From positions 1,550,001-1,614,000 of the forward strand of contig NZ_CP180355.1 in assembly GCF_048007035.1 (NCBI RefSeq): a stretch of DNA of 64,000 nt, written 5' to 3'. The notes beneath the pieces were generated by a model, which was not told the DNA's origin, did no database searches, and saw only the letters and a program-made list of their open reading frames with translations. The translations under genes were made by a program, and so were the position numbers. Position 1 is the first letter of the stretch, and the number at the start of each line of letters is the position of its first letter. This document shows, piece by piece, positions 7,564-16,876 of the stretch. The DNA comes from Imperialibacter sp963977595. Lineage in GTDB: Bacteria > Bacteroidota > Bacteroidia > Cytophagales > Cyclobacteriaceae.

Positions 7564-10278
7564 ATGCTAAAAAGAGATTCTTTAGTTCCATTTCTTATAT
7601 TTTCTGTCTGTTTCCTCCACAGCTGCGAAACCCCAAAGCCTGTCAGCGAAAACATACCCGGAATTAATGCAGATGCCTCCTCACCAATCTACACCACCTA
7701 CGCTGCCGCCAGAGATCGCTCCGCCTTTGTCCTCGATGAAGGCTATGAGTTCGTTTTTAATGATGACGAAACATCCCCTGTTTTTACTTCAGACACAGGT
7801 GGAGAAATTGGGTTTTCTTTCGCAACAAAGGACAGTTGGATTTATAAAACGGGTGACTACGCACAAAAACCAGTCATCGATTCGTCGTTTCCTGATGAAG
7901 TGAACTTTTCATTTTCGCCTGTTAATGGAATTCAAGTAAAGAGTAAGTTTCTAGTGTACAGCTCTGCGTCTGCTGTACTGGAAAGCACATTTACCAACAA
8001 TACCGATTCTACCATTTCTTTTGACTACATCCCTTTTGTTCAGGGAAATAGCAGACTTTTCAATGGCTATAGGGTCGTGGACGGAGCACTACACTTTAAC
8101 CACGAGGAATTCCCAGACACCTGGACGGTTGGTCATAAAGTACCATTTACCGATTCGCTGCAAAATTTTTTCAAAATGTCGGCAGGGCCTGATCAGCTTG
8201 GTGCTTTCAGCTCTTTTTCAGGGGAAGCCAGCTATTTACCCTGGAAAGTTTTACCGGGCAAAAAGCCCGTGACAGAAGTAAACGGCAGGCTGTACAACGA
8301 GGGTGGCCAACGGGTAATGACGCAACTTCCTGAGGTGAGACTCCAGGCGTATGTTGACAATGACACAAAACATCTTTTGACGGAAAGCAGCCCCGTCTTT
8401 GGGAGCCTGCAGGGCGCACTGAATTCAGACGGCTATTTTCGCATGGAGCTCAGTCAACTACCGGGCGCTGGCGGGGCTTCACAATACACACTTACCGCTG
8501 TCGACGAAACATTGGGCATCGTTGCGCAGCGAACCGACTCCATCCCGTCGGCACGTACCCAGTTTTCAAGTAGTCTGCGTCCTACTAATATCAAACTACC
8601 GGCTTCGCCTCAAAGATTCGATGTGGTCATGCCGGAAAAAAACAGAGCGGCGCTCAGCTGGACCAAACCATCGGATGGCAGCCAGGTTATCATCTATAGG
8701 AAAAAGGAAAACGACAGCTACTACACGCAATTTACCAGGCCGCTATCTACCACCAACCTGATGGTGCAGCTGCCTACCGATGATATCTATTGCTTCGTGG
8801 CGGTGGGTGCTGGCACAGGTGGAGAAATTGGGATGCACACCCTGGAACGGAATACCCTGTCTGGCCATTCGCTCAAACAGGCAATTGTGGCCAATGACTG
8901 GAAAGATGACAGCCTGAAATACTTCAAAATAGCGGCGTACAGCAAAAGCATTACACTAAATCCCGGCGAATCGACCAGCATTCGGGTAGCAAGGTCAGTG
9001 GCGCCTTTGAAGGAAAAAACGGCCTGGAAAGAGGCCGAAATGCTCCTGAACAAAGACTTCACCCTAGCCATGGGAGGCAGGCTGGCCTACCTGGAAAGCA
9101 TGCCGGAGTTGCCAGGCCTTTCAGCCGACCAACAGTTGCTATACCTGTCGGGCTGGAACATGATGCAGCAGGTGTTTTATCCGGCGGAGGGAAAAAGCAG
9201 TTATCCGTACTACGTCTTCAGCCGGGAGCCCGTGTGGGGCTGGGGCCATGGAGGGCAGGTGTTTCACGAAAGCCTGACCATGCTGGCGCTGGCACTACAG
9301 GATCCGGAACTGGCCATGAATTCCCAAAGGGTGTTTAAAGAACGGCAGTATGAGAACGGTTATATCAACTACCGGACGGGTGGCTATCTGGATGAAATCA
9401 TCGAGCACGAGGGTGAGCTCACCTCCTCGGCGCCGTGGTATGCCTGGATCAACTGGGAAGTATATAAAATCACGCAGGACAAAGCATTTTTGGCGGAAAT
9501 GTATGAGTCGAGCAAAAGGTTTTACGAGTTCTATGTTTCCAACCGTGACAAAGACCGCGATGGGCTTTGCGAGTGGGGCGGGCACGCCATATTGGAGTCG
9601 GTGCGGGATGCCGATGTGGCCGTATGGGACGAAGTGGGCTGGCCTGCGAACTTCGAAGCCGTTGACCTCAACTCCATGCTTGTGATGGAAGCGAAGTCGC
9701 TGGAGCAAATGGCAGCCGCTTTGGGAAAAACAGACGAGGCAGCCCGATGGAAAGCTGACCACGAACAAAGAACCGTACTCATCAATGCTACTTTCTGGGA
9801 TGAGACCACTGGCTTTTACTACAATGCCGACAAAGTGGATAAGGACTTTACTTTTGAAAAAACCGACGACCTGAAGCGCATGGAAATTATTGGCTTTTTG
9901 CCAATGTGGGCTGGCATTGCTTCAAAAGAACAGGCTGCCCGACTCCTCGAACATCTGACCAATCCAGAAAAGTTCTGGCGGCCTTATGGCGTGCCGAGCC
10001 TTGCGGCAGATGACCCTTTTTACAACGACAAAGGTTACTGGAACGGGCCAGTGTGGGTAGAGTGGGACTATCTGATCCAGCGTGGATTGCAGAACTACGG
10101 GTATGACGCTGAAGCAAGGGAATTAGTAGATAGGGTTTCGGCGAGTATGATCTATCAGCTAAAGGAGAACCACAACCTGTGGGAGTTTTACAGCCCAGAC
10201 GAGCCCTGGGCAGGTTATCACCGCACTTATATTTGGGCGGGCATTGTGAACCGAATGATGTGGGATGTGCACAAGTGA
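7564..10278 (+). CDS. Lipoprotein glycoside hydrolase, GH63/MGH1-like
   Basis: About 904 residues. The start at 7564 is chosen because it gives a lipoprotein signal (LHSC, Cys21); an upstream in-frame start at 7534 adds a charged stretch. The N-terminal half (about 30-480) is beta-rich. The C-terminal half (about 500-900) is an (alpha/alpha)6-type glycosidase domain like GH63 and mannosylglycerate-hydrolase-type enzymes, with VWGWGHGGQVFHE, SAPWYAWINWEVY, YWNGPVWVEWDYLIQRGL and WEFYSPDEPWAG. These acidic, Trp-rich segments probably form the active site. Likely periplasmic or surface alpha-glucosidase or mannosidase; the exact substrate is not determinable. Confidence 0.8.
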   Translation: MLKRDSLVPFLIFSVCFLHSCETPKPVSENIPGINADASSPIYTTYAAARDRSAFVLDEGYEFVFNDDETSPVFTSDTGGEIGFSFATKDSWIYKTGDYAQKPVIDSSFPDEVNFSFSPVNGIQVKSKFLVYSSASAVLESTFTNNTDSTISFDYIPFVQGNSRLFNGYRVVDGALHFNHEEFPDTWTVGHKVPFTDSLQNFFKMSAGPDQLGAFSSFSGEASYLPWKVLPGKKPVTEVNGRLYNEGGQRVMTQLPEVRLQAYVDNDTKHLLTESSPVFGSLQGALNSDGYFRMELSQLPGAGGASQYTLTAVDETLGIVAQRTDSIPSARTQFSSSLRPTNIKLPASPQRFDVVMPEKNRAALSWTKPSDGSQVIIYRKKENDSYYTQFTRPLSTTNLMVQLPTDDIYCFVAVGAGTGGEIGMHTLERNTLSGHSLKQAIVANDWKDDSLKYFKIAAYSKSITLNPGESTSIRVARSVAPLKEKTAWKEAEMLLNKDFTLAMGGRLAYLESMPELPGLSADQQLLYLSGWNMMQQVFYPAEGKSSYPYYVFSREPVWGWGHGGQVFHESLTMLALALQDPELAMNSQRVFKERQYENGYINYRTGGYLDEIIEHEGELTSSAPWYAWINWEVYKITQDKAFLAEMYESSKRFYEFYVSNRDKDRDGLCEWGGHAILESVRDADVAVWDEVGWPANFEAVDLNSMLVMEAKSLEQMAAALGKTDEAARWKADHEQRTVLINATFWDETTGFYYNADKVDKDFTFEKTDDLKRMEIIGFLPMWAGIASKEQAARLLEHLTNPEKFWRPYGVPSLAADDPFYNDKGYWNGPVWVEWDYLIQRGLQNYGYDAEARELVDRVSASMIYQLKENHNLWEFYSPDEPWAGYHRTYIWAGIVNRMMWDVHK

Positions 10279-10384
10279 AGAGTAAGCCCAGCCCCGAACA
10301 TCACGACCCCAAGCTTGATAGGAACTATCAGTGAACAGCGCTCATATTAAAAAGCCATTAAATCGGTGTCGTGCTATTCCAAGT

Positions 10385-10420
10385 CTGGTTAATTACTTCT
10401 AACTAGTAGTAATTAACCAG
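10385..10420. promoter_or_regulatory. Perfect 12-bp inverted repeat before the antiporter gene
   Basis: Arms CTGGTTAATTAC (10385-10396) and GTAATTAACCAG (10409-10420) are exact reverse complements separated by 12 bases. The right arm ends 5 bases before the antiporter ATG at 10426. It could be an operator for a dimeric repressor, or in mRNA a hairpin that blocks ribosome access. No poly-T run follows, so it is not a terminator. Confidence 0.6.
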
Positions 10421-10425
10421 ATCCC

Positions 10426-12426
10426 ATGATCTTAGCGGAGTTATTGCCCTCAGGCTACAATCCAGTGCTGGTCTTTACCATTGTGCTGCTGATTATTCTC
10501 CTTGCACCAATGGTCATGGAAAAGCTTCGCATGCCCGGAATCGTCGGGATGATACTTGCCGGAGTGATATTTGGCCCTTATGGGCTCAATGTGCTTGAGA
10601 ACAATGCGGCCTTTCGGCTTTTTGGCACAGTCGGCCTTCTCTATTTAATGTTCGTGGCTGGGCTGGAGATGGACATGAACCAATTCAGACAAAGCAGGAT
10701 GAAGAGCCTCACATTTGGTCTGCTCACGTTCACCATTCCGTTGGCCATTGGCTTCCCGGTTTGCTACTACCTCCTGGAATACAATTTTCTTGGCTCTTTG
10801 CTCATCGCTAGTATGTTCTCCACCCACACGCTGATCTCCTACCCGATCGTTCAGAAATTGGGCATCACTAAAAATGAAGCGGTGATCATTGCCATCGGAG
10901 GCACCATCATCACCGACGTTATGGTGCTCGTTCTGCTGGCGGTAATCTCCGCCACTGCCAGTGGTGAATCAGACGTCATGGCCTGGGTAAAGTTCGGCGG
11001 GCTTTTCATTGCGTCGTCTCTTATCGTTTTGATGGGCTTTCCTGCGTTGGCCAGGTGGTTTTTTCATCGAATAGAAGGAGAGAAAGTCTCACACTATATT
11101 TTTGTGCTTACCCTGGTTTTTATCGCCGCTTTGCTCTTTGAGTTGTCTGGCGTAGAACCCATCATAGGCGCCTTTCTGGCTGGCCTTTCCCTCAATCGGC
11201 TAATTCCCAAAAGCTCACCTTTAATGAGCCGGATTGATTTTATGGGAAATGCACTCTTTATTCCCTTTTTCCTGATCAGCGTAGGCCTGCTGATCAATAT
11301 ACCCGCCATTACCTCGAGCATGGAGACTGTTACCATCGCTGTCACGCTGACATTGGTGGCGCTACTCGGCAAGTGGATAGCCTCTTTGTTTACACAAAAA
11401 ATACTCGACCTGCAAAAAGACCAACGAAACCTGGTTTTTGGGCTAAGCAGCTCCCACGCCGCAGCTACTATTGCTGTGATTTTAGTTGGGTTTCGCCTTG
11501 GTATCATTGGTGAAAATGTATTGGACGCAACCATACTCCTCATTTTTATCACCTGCCTTTTGGCATCATTGGTTACTGCCCGAGCAGGAAAAAAAATTGC
11601 CATCAAAAATTTACCCAGCGCTACATCCACAGCGCCCTTGACGGAGCGAATACTAGTACCAATTTCAAATCCCGCTACCATTGAATACCTGATAGATTTC
11701 GCCTTGATGGTCAAAACTCCGACTTCGATAGAGCCGGTAGTGCCCTTTGCAGTTGTGCATGATAATGACGAGGCCCACACTAATCTGGAAAACAGCCGAA
11801 AAATACTTGACAGGGCAGCGAAACACGCAATGGCCAGCAACAGCCTGGTGAATTTGGTCACCAGAATCGACGTCAACGCATCAAGTGCCATCAGCAGGGC
11901 CTCCAGGGAGCTTGGCATCACCGACATTGTGATCGGCTGGCATTCGAAGCAAAGAACAGCGGACAAAATATTTGGAACCACGCTTGACCGCCTGCTGAAA
12001 CAAACCGGTCAGACGCTCTTCGTCTGCCGATTGGTGGCGCCGCTCAATGTTTTTAAACGGCTAAAGCTCTTTATACCGGAAAATGCTGAGCTTGAGAAAG
12101 GGTTTGAAGATATCATGCTAAAAATCATTCGTATGGCGAAGCATACCGAAGCGAGTTTGCTTATCTCAGGCAGCCACGCCTGCAAAGCCTCCATTGAGTC
12201 ACTGTTGCAAAAAAACAAAACCAAGGTTTCGATAAACTGGAGTGTCCCCGAAGGTCGCCTTGATACGCAGTCTTTTTTTCAGCTAATTACTCCACAGGAC
12301 ATGGTCGTTTTGATAGGCGCCAGAGAAGGCTCAATCTCTTACGAGAAAGAATTTGATTCGCTGCCAGAGATGATCACCACGCAGTTTTCATCAACCAATA
12401 TTATTATCGTTTATCCCGCACAGTAA
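10426..12426 (+). CDS. CPA2-type cation:proton antiporter with USP-like tail
   Basis: A 666-residue protein. Residues 1-385 hold about twelve membrane segments of the CPA2 sodium/proton exchanger family, beginning with MEKLRMPGIVGMILAGVIFG and including VEPIIGAFLAGLSLN and FGLSSSHAAATIAVIL. Residues about 405-530 resemble a universal-stress-protein domain (ERILVPISNP, ITDIVIGWHSK, FGTTLDRLL), followed by a second weaker copy to the C-terminus. Inner-membrane K+/H+ or Na+/H+ exchange is the family role; the tail probably binds nucleotide for regulation. Single-gene unit with a strong inverted repeat just before the start. Confidence 0.9.
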   Translation: MILAELLPSGYNPVLVFTIVLLIILLAPMVMEKLRMPGIVGMILAGVIFGPYGLNVLENNAAFRLFGTVGLLYLMFVAGLEMDMNQFRQSRMKSLTFGLLTFTIPLAIGFPVCYYLLEYNFLGSLLIASMFSTHTLISYPIVQKLGITKNEAVIIAIGGTIITDVMVLVLLAVISATASGESDVMAWVKFGGLFIASSLIVLMGFPALARWFFHRIEGEKVSHYIFVLTLVFIAALLFELSGVEPIIGAFLAGLSLNRLIPKSSPLMSRIDFMGNALFIPFFLISVGLLINIPAITSSMETVTIAVTLTLVALLGKWIASLFTQKILDLQKDQRNLVFGLSSSHAAATIAVILVGFRLGIIGENVLDATILLIFITCLLASLVTARAGKKIAIKNLPSATSTAPLTERILVPISNPATIEYLIDFALMVKTPTSIEPVVPFAVVHDNDEAHTNLENSRKILDRAAKHAMASNSLVNLVTRIDVNASSAISRASRELGITDIVIGWHSKQRTADKIFGTTLDRLLKQTGQTLFVCRLVAPLNVFKRLKLFIPENAELEKGFEDIMLKIIRMAKHTEASLLISGSHACKASIESLLQKNKTKVSINWSVPEGRLDTQSFFQLITPQDMVVLIGAREGSISYEKEFDSLPEMITTQFSSTNIIIVYPAQ

Positions 12427-12588
12427 TTCCACAAAAGTTATCGCTAAAAATGACTTTAGCTAACCCTTTGAAAACCTGTTTAGCAAGGTATTCGACGCCC
12501 ACCTTCATCACTTTCAGCTAACGGTTTATTTCAGAATTCCTTATATTCCCAAAAAACTACTTAAACATCGATTTTAAAAGATAGACAC

Positions 12589-13356
12589 ATGAAAAAGATA
12601 CTTTTCAGCGCCCTTGCTGCCTTCGTTGCCATGTCGGCTTACGCCCAACAAAAAGGTGATCCAAAGCTCACAGAATTTTATGAGCCAGTGCCACCGGTGG
12701 TCACTCCTGGCGATGCTCCATCCGATGCTCCGTCTGATGCCATAGTTCTTTATAACGGGAGCGACTTGAGCGAATGGGTAAGCACCAATGACCCTTCGAA
12801 GCCCGCTGGCTGGGCGAGCTTAGGTGGTGTAATCACTGTGGACAAAAGCCAGGGCAATATCCAGACCAAGAGAAGCTTTATGGATTACCAATTGCACCTG
12901 GAATGGTATCAGCCAGTGGGCATCACCGAAACCGGACAAGCCAGAGGCAATAGTGGTCTTTTCCTGGCCAGCACCGGCCCTGGCGACGATGGCTACGAAA
13001 TCCAAATTCTTGACTGCTACAATAATGCGACTTACGTAAATGGCCAAACTGCCAGTATTTACAAACAGGGCGTGCCACTTGCCAATGCGTGTAAGAAGCC
13101 CGGGGAGTGGCAGGTTTATGACGTGGTATGGACGGCTCCCCGCTTTAATAGTGACGGTTCACTGAAAAGCCCTGCAAGAGTGACTGCTTTTCACAACGGT
13201 GTGTTAGTTCAAAATAATTTTGAGCTAAAAGGTGGTACTGTTTACATCGGACAGCCTTCTTACAAAAAGCATGGTGCTTCGCCTATCAAACTTCAGGCCC
13301 ATGGCGACCCAAGCAAGCCGATCAGTTTCAGAAACATTTGGATAAGAGAGTTGTAA
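12589..13356 (+). CDS. DUF1080 (3-keto-disaccharide hydrolase-type) secreted protein, copy 1
   Basis: A 255-residue protein with signal peptide (cleavage after MSAYAQ) and a single concanavalin-A-like DUF1080 domain: SDAIVLYNGSDLSEWV at its start, NIQTKRSFMDYQLHLEW, ARGNSGLFL, YEIQILDCYNNATY, and the C-terminal SFRNIWIREL. Members hydrolyse 3-keto-glycosides or bind glycans in the periplasm. A short repeated APSD segment lies before the domain. It is followed 123 bases later by a paralogue with the same architecture, a local duplication. Confidence 0.88.
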   Translation: MKKILFSALAAFVAMSAYAQQKGDPKLTEFYEPVPPVVTPGDAPSDAPSDAIVLYNGSDLSEWVSTNDPSKPAGWASLGGVITVDKSQGNIQTKRSFMDYQLHLEWYQPVGITETGQARGNSGLFLASTGPGDDGYEIQILDCYNNATYVNGQTASIYKQGVPLANACKKPGEWQVYDVVWTAPRFNSDGSLKSPARVTAFHNGVLVQNNFELKGGTVYIGQPSYKKHGASPIKLQAHGDPSKPISFRNIWIREL

Positions 13357-13479
13357 AAAGCACAGAAGACCGGAGGCGGAAGGTTGAAATGGTGCCCATA
13401 GCACTAGTTGGCGGCACCACTGAATTTTGCAAGACGCCACGCAGCGCAATTTTTGATCAACACAAAAAATATTTTAACT

Positions 13480-14220
13480 ATGAAAAACATATTAGTCAGC
13501 GCTTTAGCCTTTCTGGTAGCCTTTGGGGCTTGCGCACAGGTGAAAGAGGGTGAAGACCCAAAAACAACAGAAGTTTGGGAGCCAGCCGTGAAGAAAATAA
13601 CTCCCGGCAAAGAGTACGGTGCCCCGCCGTCAGATGCCATCGTCCTTTTTGATGGGAAAAGCCTCGATAAATGGGAATCTGGAAAAGGCGGCCCGGCAGA
13701 GTGGACGGTAGCCGACGGCGCTGTGACCGTAGCGGCCGGCAAAGGAGTAATCCAAACTAAACAGAAATTTGACAACTATCAGCTTCACATTGAGTGGCGT
13801 GCTCCCTCCGAAATAAAAGGCGAAGGCCAGGGCCGGGGCAATAGCGGTGTGTTCATGCAGGGCATTTACGAAGTGCAGGTGCTCGATAGCTACGAAAGCC
13901 GCACCTATTCAAATGGTCAGGCGAGCAGTATTTACAAGCAATCGCCTCCGCTCGTAAACGCCACAAAGGCGCCAGGCGAATGGCAAACCTATGATATCAT
14001 CTACACTGCTCCTGTTTTCAACGACAAGGGGGAAGTAGTGCACGAAGCAACTGTAACGGTGCTGCACAACGGCGTGGTCACTCAAAACCATACCCGCATC
14101 TGGGGAAACACGGCCTATATCGGGTCGCCAACCTACAAAGCCCATGGCAAAGGCCCGATCATGCTGCAGGATCATGGCAATCCGGTGAGCTTCAGGAATA
14201 TCTGGATTCGGGAGATGTAG
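13480..14220 (+). CDS. DUF1080 secreted protein, copy 2
   Basis: A 246-residue paralogue of the preceding gene: signal peptide ending in FGACAQ, then DUF1080 with SDAIVLFDGKSLDKWES, VIQTKQKFDNYQLHIEW, GRGNSGVFMQ, YEVQVLDSYESRTYSNG and C-terminal SFRNIWIREM. The start at 13480 is preferred because it opens the signal peptide; the frame continues upstream to 13408 without coding character. Probably acts on the same class of modified disaccharide as copy 1. A palindromic repeat follows directly after the stop. Confidence 0.88.
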   Translation: MKNILVSALAFLVAFGACAQVKEGEDPKTTEVWEPAVKKITPGKEYGAPPSDAIVLFDGKSLDKWESGKGGPAEWTVADGAVTVAAGKGVIQTKQKFDNYQLHIEWRAPSEIKGEGQGRGNSGVFMQGIYEVQVLDSYESRTYSNGQASSIYKQSPPLVNATKAPGEWQTYDIIYTAPVFNDKGEVVHEATVTVLHNGVVTQNHTRIWGNTAYIGSPTYKAHGKGPIMLQDHGNPVSFRNIWIREM

Positions 14221-14225
14221 TTAAA

Positions 14226-14328
14226 AACGTCACCCCGATCCGCAGCGCAAGCGAAGTGACGATCTCCCAAACTGGACTCAGTCTATGTTTGGGAGAACCA
14301 TTCCTTCTACGTGAATCGAGGTGACGTT
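14226..14328. repeat. Nested palindromic (REP-like) element
   Basis: Outer arms AACGTCACC (14226-14234) and GGTGACGTT (14320-14328) enclose inner arms CTCCCAAAC (14264-14272) and GTTTGGGAG (14287-14295). Both arm pairs are exact reverse complements. The layout resembles dispersed intergenic palindromic repeats of Bacteroidota, which are often mobilised by REP-associated Y1 transposases. It lies just after the DUF1080 stop and could also act as a transcript-end structure. Confidence 0.65.
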
Positions 14329-14358
14329 CATTTTTAATGGCTCGTCGGCCGAGCCACC

Positions 14359-14400
14359 GCAAACCATTTCTTCAGCCCTTAGTATGTTTTTTTCTTACCT
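14359..14400 (+). repeat. Direct repeat flanking TA cassette, left copy
   Basis: The sequence starting GCAAACCATTTCTTCAGCCC recurs with a few mismatches at 15427. The two copies bracket the toxin-antitoxin genes at a distance of 1068 bases. Confidence 0.6.
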
Positions 14401-14652
14401 ACCTATCTGACCAAGCAAACTCCACAATGGCAGTTAACATGTGAGTTTTTGTCCTTCTAGCCAGGGCCGCAGCGTCGGCCAGTAGCGAGCACACAAAGGC
14501 TTATCTCGCCGCAGCCCCCCGGCCCAGGGCTTTTTGAGCCCAAGGCTTGACTGCATCAAAGAAGTACTGATTCAATTTACTTTACTTAAGTTAAACCATG
14601 CCTTAATGGGCAGAACAATAACTAAAAATCGTTACTTTGTAGTTTGATTTAA

Positions 14653-14922
14653 ATGTCATTTAGAATGAAATCTTCGACAGTACGCAAGGAAATCCACGAG
14701 TATGTAGATCGTGCAGACGAAAGGTTTTTGGCTTTAGTACACAGCATGGTTCAGGCAGAGAAAAAAAACAGAAGCCAATCGGAGAATTTACAGAAGCTCG
14801 AGATGAACAGAAGGGCAGAGCAATCTGAGAAAGAAATCGCCGAAGGAAAAACGATTAGTGCCGAACAATTTAATACAGACTTTCAGCAGTGGAAAAAAGA
14901 GAAACGTCTGAGTACCAAGTAG
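14653..14922 (+). CDS. Type II antitoxin of a RelE/ParE-type pair
   Basis: An 89-residue, highly charged protein (alternative start Met5, 14665). The N-terminal half is helical (EIHEYVDRADERFLALVHSM), the C-terminal half resembles the disordered toxin-wrapping tail of small antitoxins (AEGKTISAEQFNTDFQQWK). The toxin gene overlaps its 3' end by 34 bases in another frame, the standard coupled arrangement. Antitoxins of this kind bind the toxin and usually the operon promoter. Family assignment rests on size and context. Confidence 0.75.
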   Translation: MSFRMKSSTVRKEIHEYVDRADERFLALVHSMVQAEKKNRSQSENLQKLEMNRRAEQSEKEIAEGKTISAEQFNTDFQQWKKEKRLSTK

Positions 14923-15242
14923 AATTTACGCTCACATCACAGTCTCATTTTTACGAAGTTCTGGAATACTTATACGAACACTACTCACTGGAACGAGCAG
15001 AGCAATTAGCAGATGAACTAGAGAGAATGGCCCAGAGTTTAGCCTATTATCCACATCGTGGAGCTAAAGAAATGTGGCTGGCTGGCCTGAAACACGAATA
15101 TCGATTCCTTCTTTTCAATCGAACAAAAAGAACAGACATCAAGATTATCTATTACATCCAGGAAAATGAGACGAAAGTGTACGTTACTGATTTTTTTCCG
15201 ACGGAGAAAGATGTTAAAACGATGGCTGCCAGAAGCACATAG
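14889..15242 (+). CDS. RelE/ParE superfamily toxin
   Basis: A 117-residue protein with the ParE/RelE toxin pattern: long helices (VLEYLYEHYSLERAEQLADEL, MAQSLAYYPHRGAKEM) followed by a beta-sheet core YRFLLFNR, IKIIYYIQENETKVYVTDFF. RelE relatives cleave mRNA at the ribosome and ParE relatives poison gyrase; which applies here cannot be told. It overlaps the antitoxin gene by 34 bases. The first dozen residues overlap the antitoxin tail and may not all be translated. Confidence 0.82.
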   Translation: MEKRETSEYQVEFTLTSQSHFYEVLEYLYEHYSLERAEQLADELERMAQSLAYYPHRGAKEMWLAGLKHEYRFLLFNRTKRTDIKIIYYIQENETKVYVTDFFPTEKDVKTMAARST

Positions 15243-15426
15243 TAAATCCACTTCTCAGATGTTAACCCATAGGTCAATCTGTTGTGCTTGACAATGGCAA
15301 AAAGCGCTCGTGCGAACCCTTCGATTCTCTATTAAGACATTCCTTTTTCGCACGACAGAGTAGCTTACTGTTGCATTGTACTGAAAACAACCCTTTCACG
15401 TTCTTCGATCTACCTATAAGAAGACG

Positions 15427-15468
15427 GCAAACCACTTCTTCAGCCCTCTGTATAAATTTTTTCCTTCC
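15427..15468 (+). repeat. Direct repeat flanking TA cassette, right copy
   Basis: GCAAACCACTTCTTCAGCCC followed by a T-rich run, matching the copy at 14359 with a few mismatches. It sits in the 5' region of the M24 peptidase gene, about 48 bases before the ATG. Confidence 0.6.
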
Positions 15469-15515
15469 AGATTCTATTTCGAAGTATCTTAACGCTTCAT
15501 CTAACCCAACCATCC

Positions 15516-16793
15516 ATGAATAGACGTAAATTCTTCGACCAATCCATTAAAGCAACTGGTGCCGTAGCCGCCGTTGGCCTCACTGCCTGCGCAACTGAAG
15601 ACAAGCCCAAAGAAACAGCATCAGAAGCAGGGCCGTTTGACTACCTGAAGTCGATGGTGGACGACATGAAGCCGATCAGCAATGAAGAAAGGAAGCAGCG
15701 AATAGAAAAAGCGCAGCGGCTGATGGTGGAGAATAAAATCGACGCTCTATACCTGGAGTCAGGCTCTACGATGGTGTACTTCACAGGCATTAAGTGGGGA
15801 CGTAGCGAACGGATGATGGCCGCCATTATCCCTGCCAAGGGAGAACTGGCCTATGTGTGTCCAGCGTTTGAAGAGGAGAGACTGAAAGAAAGAATTCTGT
15901 TTGGCAACGACCTGAGGGTATGGCAGGAGCACGAAAGCCCTTACAAACTTGTAGGCAGCATTCTAAAAGACAATGGCATTAGTACTGGCAAAATTGGTGT
16001 TGAAGAATCTGTGCGGTTTTTCCTTTTCGACGGATTAAGAAAAGAGCTGCCGCAGATTCAGTTTGTAGATGCCTTTCCGGTAGCAGCTGGCTGCCGCATG
16101 ATTAAATCTCCGACTGAGTTGGCGTTGATGAAAAGAGCCAATGAAATCACTATTGAAGCCTATAGAGCTGCGATTGCTGTCATGAAAGATGGCATGTCAC
16201 AATACGAGTTCAGCGGAAACATCTCTGCGGCATTCAAAAAGCTGGGAGTGTCCGGCGGTGCCAGCGTGATGTTTGGAGAGTGGGCGGCCTACCCCCATGG
16301 CAGCCAAACGGCTCAAAGCATGAAAGAAGGCGACATCGTATTAATGGACGGGGGCTGCAATCTGCACGACTACTCATCGGACATTACCCGAACCACGATC
16401 TTCGGCAAGCCCACACAGCGGCAAACTGACATCTGGAACAAAGTAAAAGAATCACAAACAGCCGCCATGGCAGCTGTGAAGCCTGGTGCTACTTGTGGTT
16501 CCATCGACGATGTAGGCCGCAAAGTAATTGAGGATGCCGGCTTCGGGCCAGGCTACAAAAACTTCTTCCACCGCCTGGGCCACGGCATTGGCATGGATGG
16601 ACACGAATGGCCTTACCTTGTGAAAGGCAACGAATTGAAACTGCAACCCGGCATGTGCTTTAGCGACGAGCCCGGCATCTACATCTACGGAGAGATTGGT
16701 GTGCGCCTGGAAGACTGCTTCTATGTGACCGAAGACGGAGGCCAGCTGTTCACGCCGCAAAGTATTAGTATTGAAGAGCCGTTTGGGGTTTAA
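15516..16793 (+). CDS. M24 family metallopeptidase (Xaa-Pro peptidase-like), exported
   Basis: A 425-residue protein with a Tat-like leader (NRRKFF) and a lipobox (LTAC, Cys25), so probably a Tat-exported lipoprotein. A creatinase-type N-terminal domain (about 55-190) precedes the pita-bread M24 domain (about 200-420). All five metal ligands are visible: Asp near 277 (MDGGCN), Asp near 289 (SDITRT), His near 356 (LGHGIGMDGHEWP), Glu near 385 (DEPGIY) and Glu near 398 (VRLEDCF). Cleaves N-terminal residues before proline by family precedent. Confidence 0.9.
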   Translation: MNRRKFFDQSIKATGAVAAVGLTACATEDKPKETASEAGPFDYLKSMVDDMKPISNEERKQRIEKAQRLMVENKIDALYLESGSTMVYFTGIKWGRSERMMAAIIPAKGELAYVCPAFEEERLKERILFGNDLRVWQEHESPYKLVGSILKDNGISTGKIGVEESVRFFLFDGLRKELPQIQFVDAFPVAAGCRMIKSPTELALMKRANEITIEAYRAAIAVMKDGMSQYEFSGNISAAFKKLGVSGGASVMFGEWAAYPHGSQTAQSMKEGDIVLMDGGCNLHDYSSDITRTTIFGKPTQRQTDIWNKVKESQTAAMAAVKPGATCGSIDDVGRKVIEDAGFGPGYKNFFHRLGHGIGMDGHEWPYLVKGNELKLQPGMCFSDEPGIYIYGEIGVRLEDCFYVTEDGGQLFTPQSISIEEPFGV

Positions 16794-16876
16794 TTGGATG
16801 GGTTTGAAGACATACACTGCAACACCCAAGAGTTGAGGATACGCAAAGACACACCTCCAATTTATCCTACACCAGT

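Larger units (their letters stand above)
14221..14652. other. Non-coding gap with palindrome and repeat copy
   Basis: A 432-base stretch without a credible gene. It holds the nested palindrome at 14226-14328 and one copy of a direct repeat at 14359-14400, followed by a GC-rich part (14461-14540) with no recognisable feature. The last 80 bases are AT-rich and probably hold the promoter of the toxin-antitoxin pair. Confidence 0.6.

Noticed and set aside
11094..11981. Minus-strand frame of 295 codons inside the antiporter gene
   Set aside because: Shadow of the strong plus-strand gene; serine- and lysine-rich translation without domain character.
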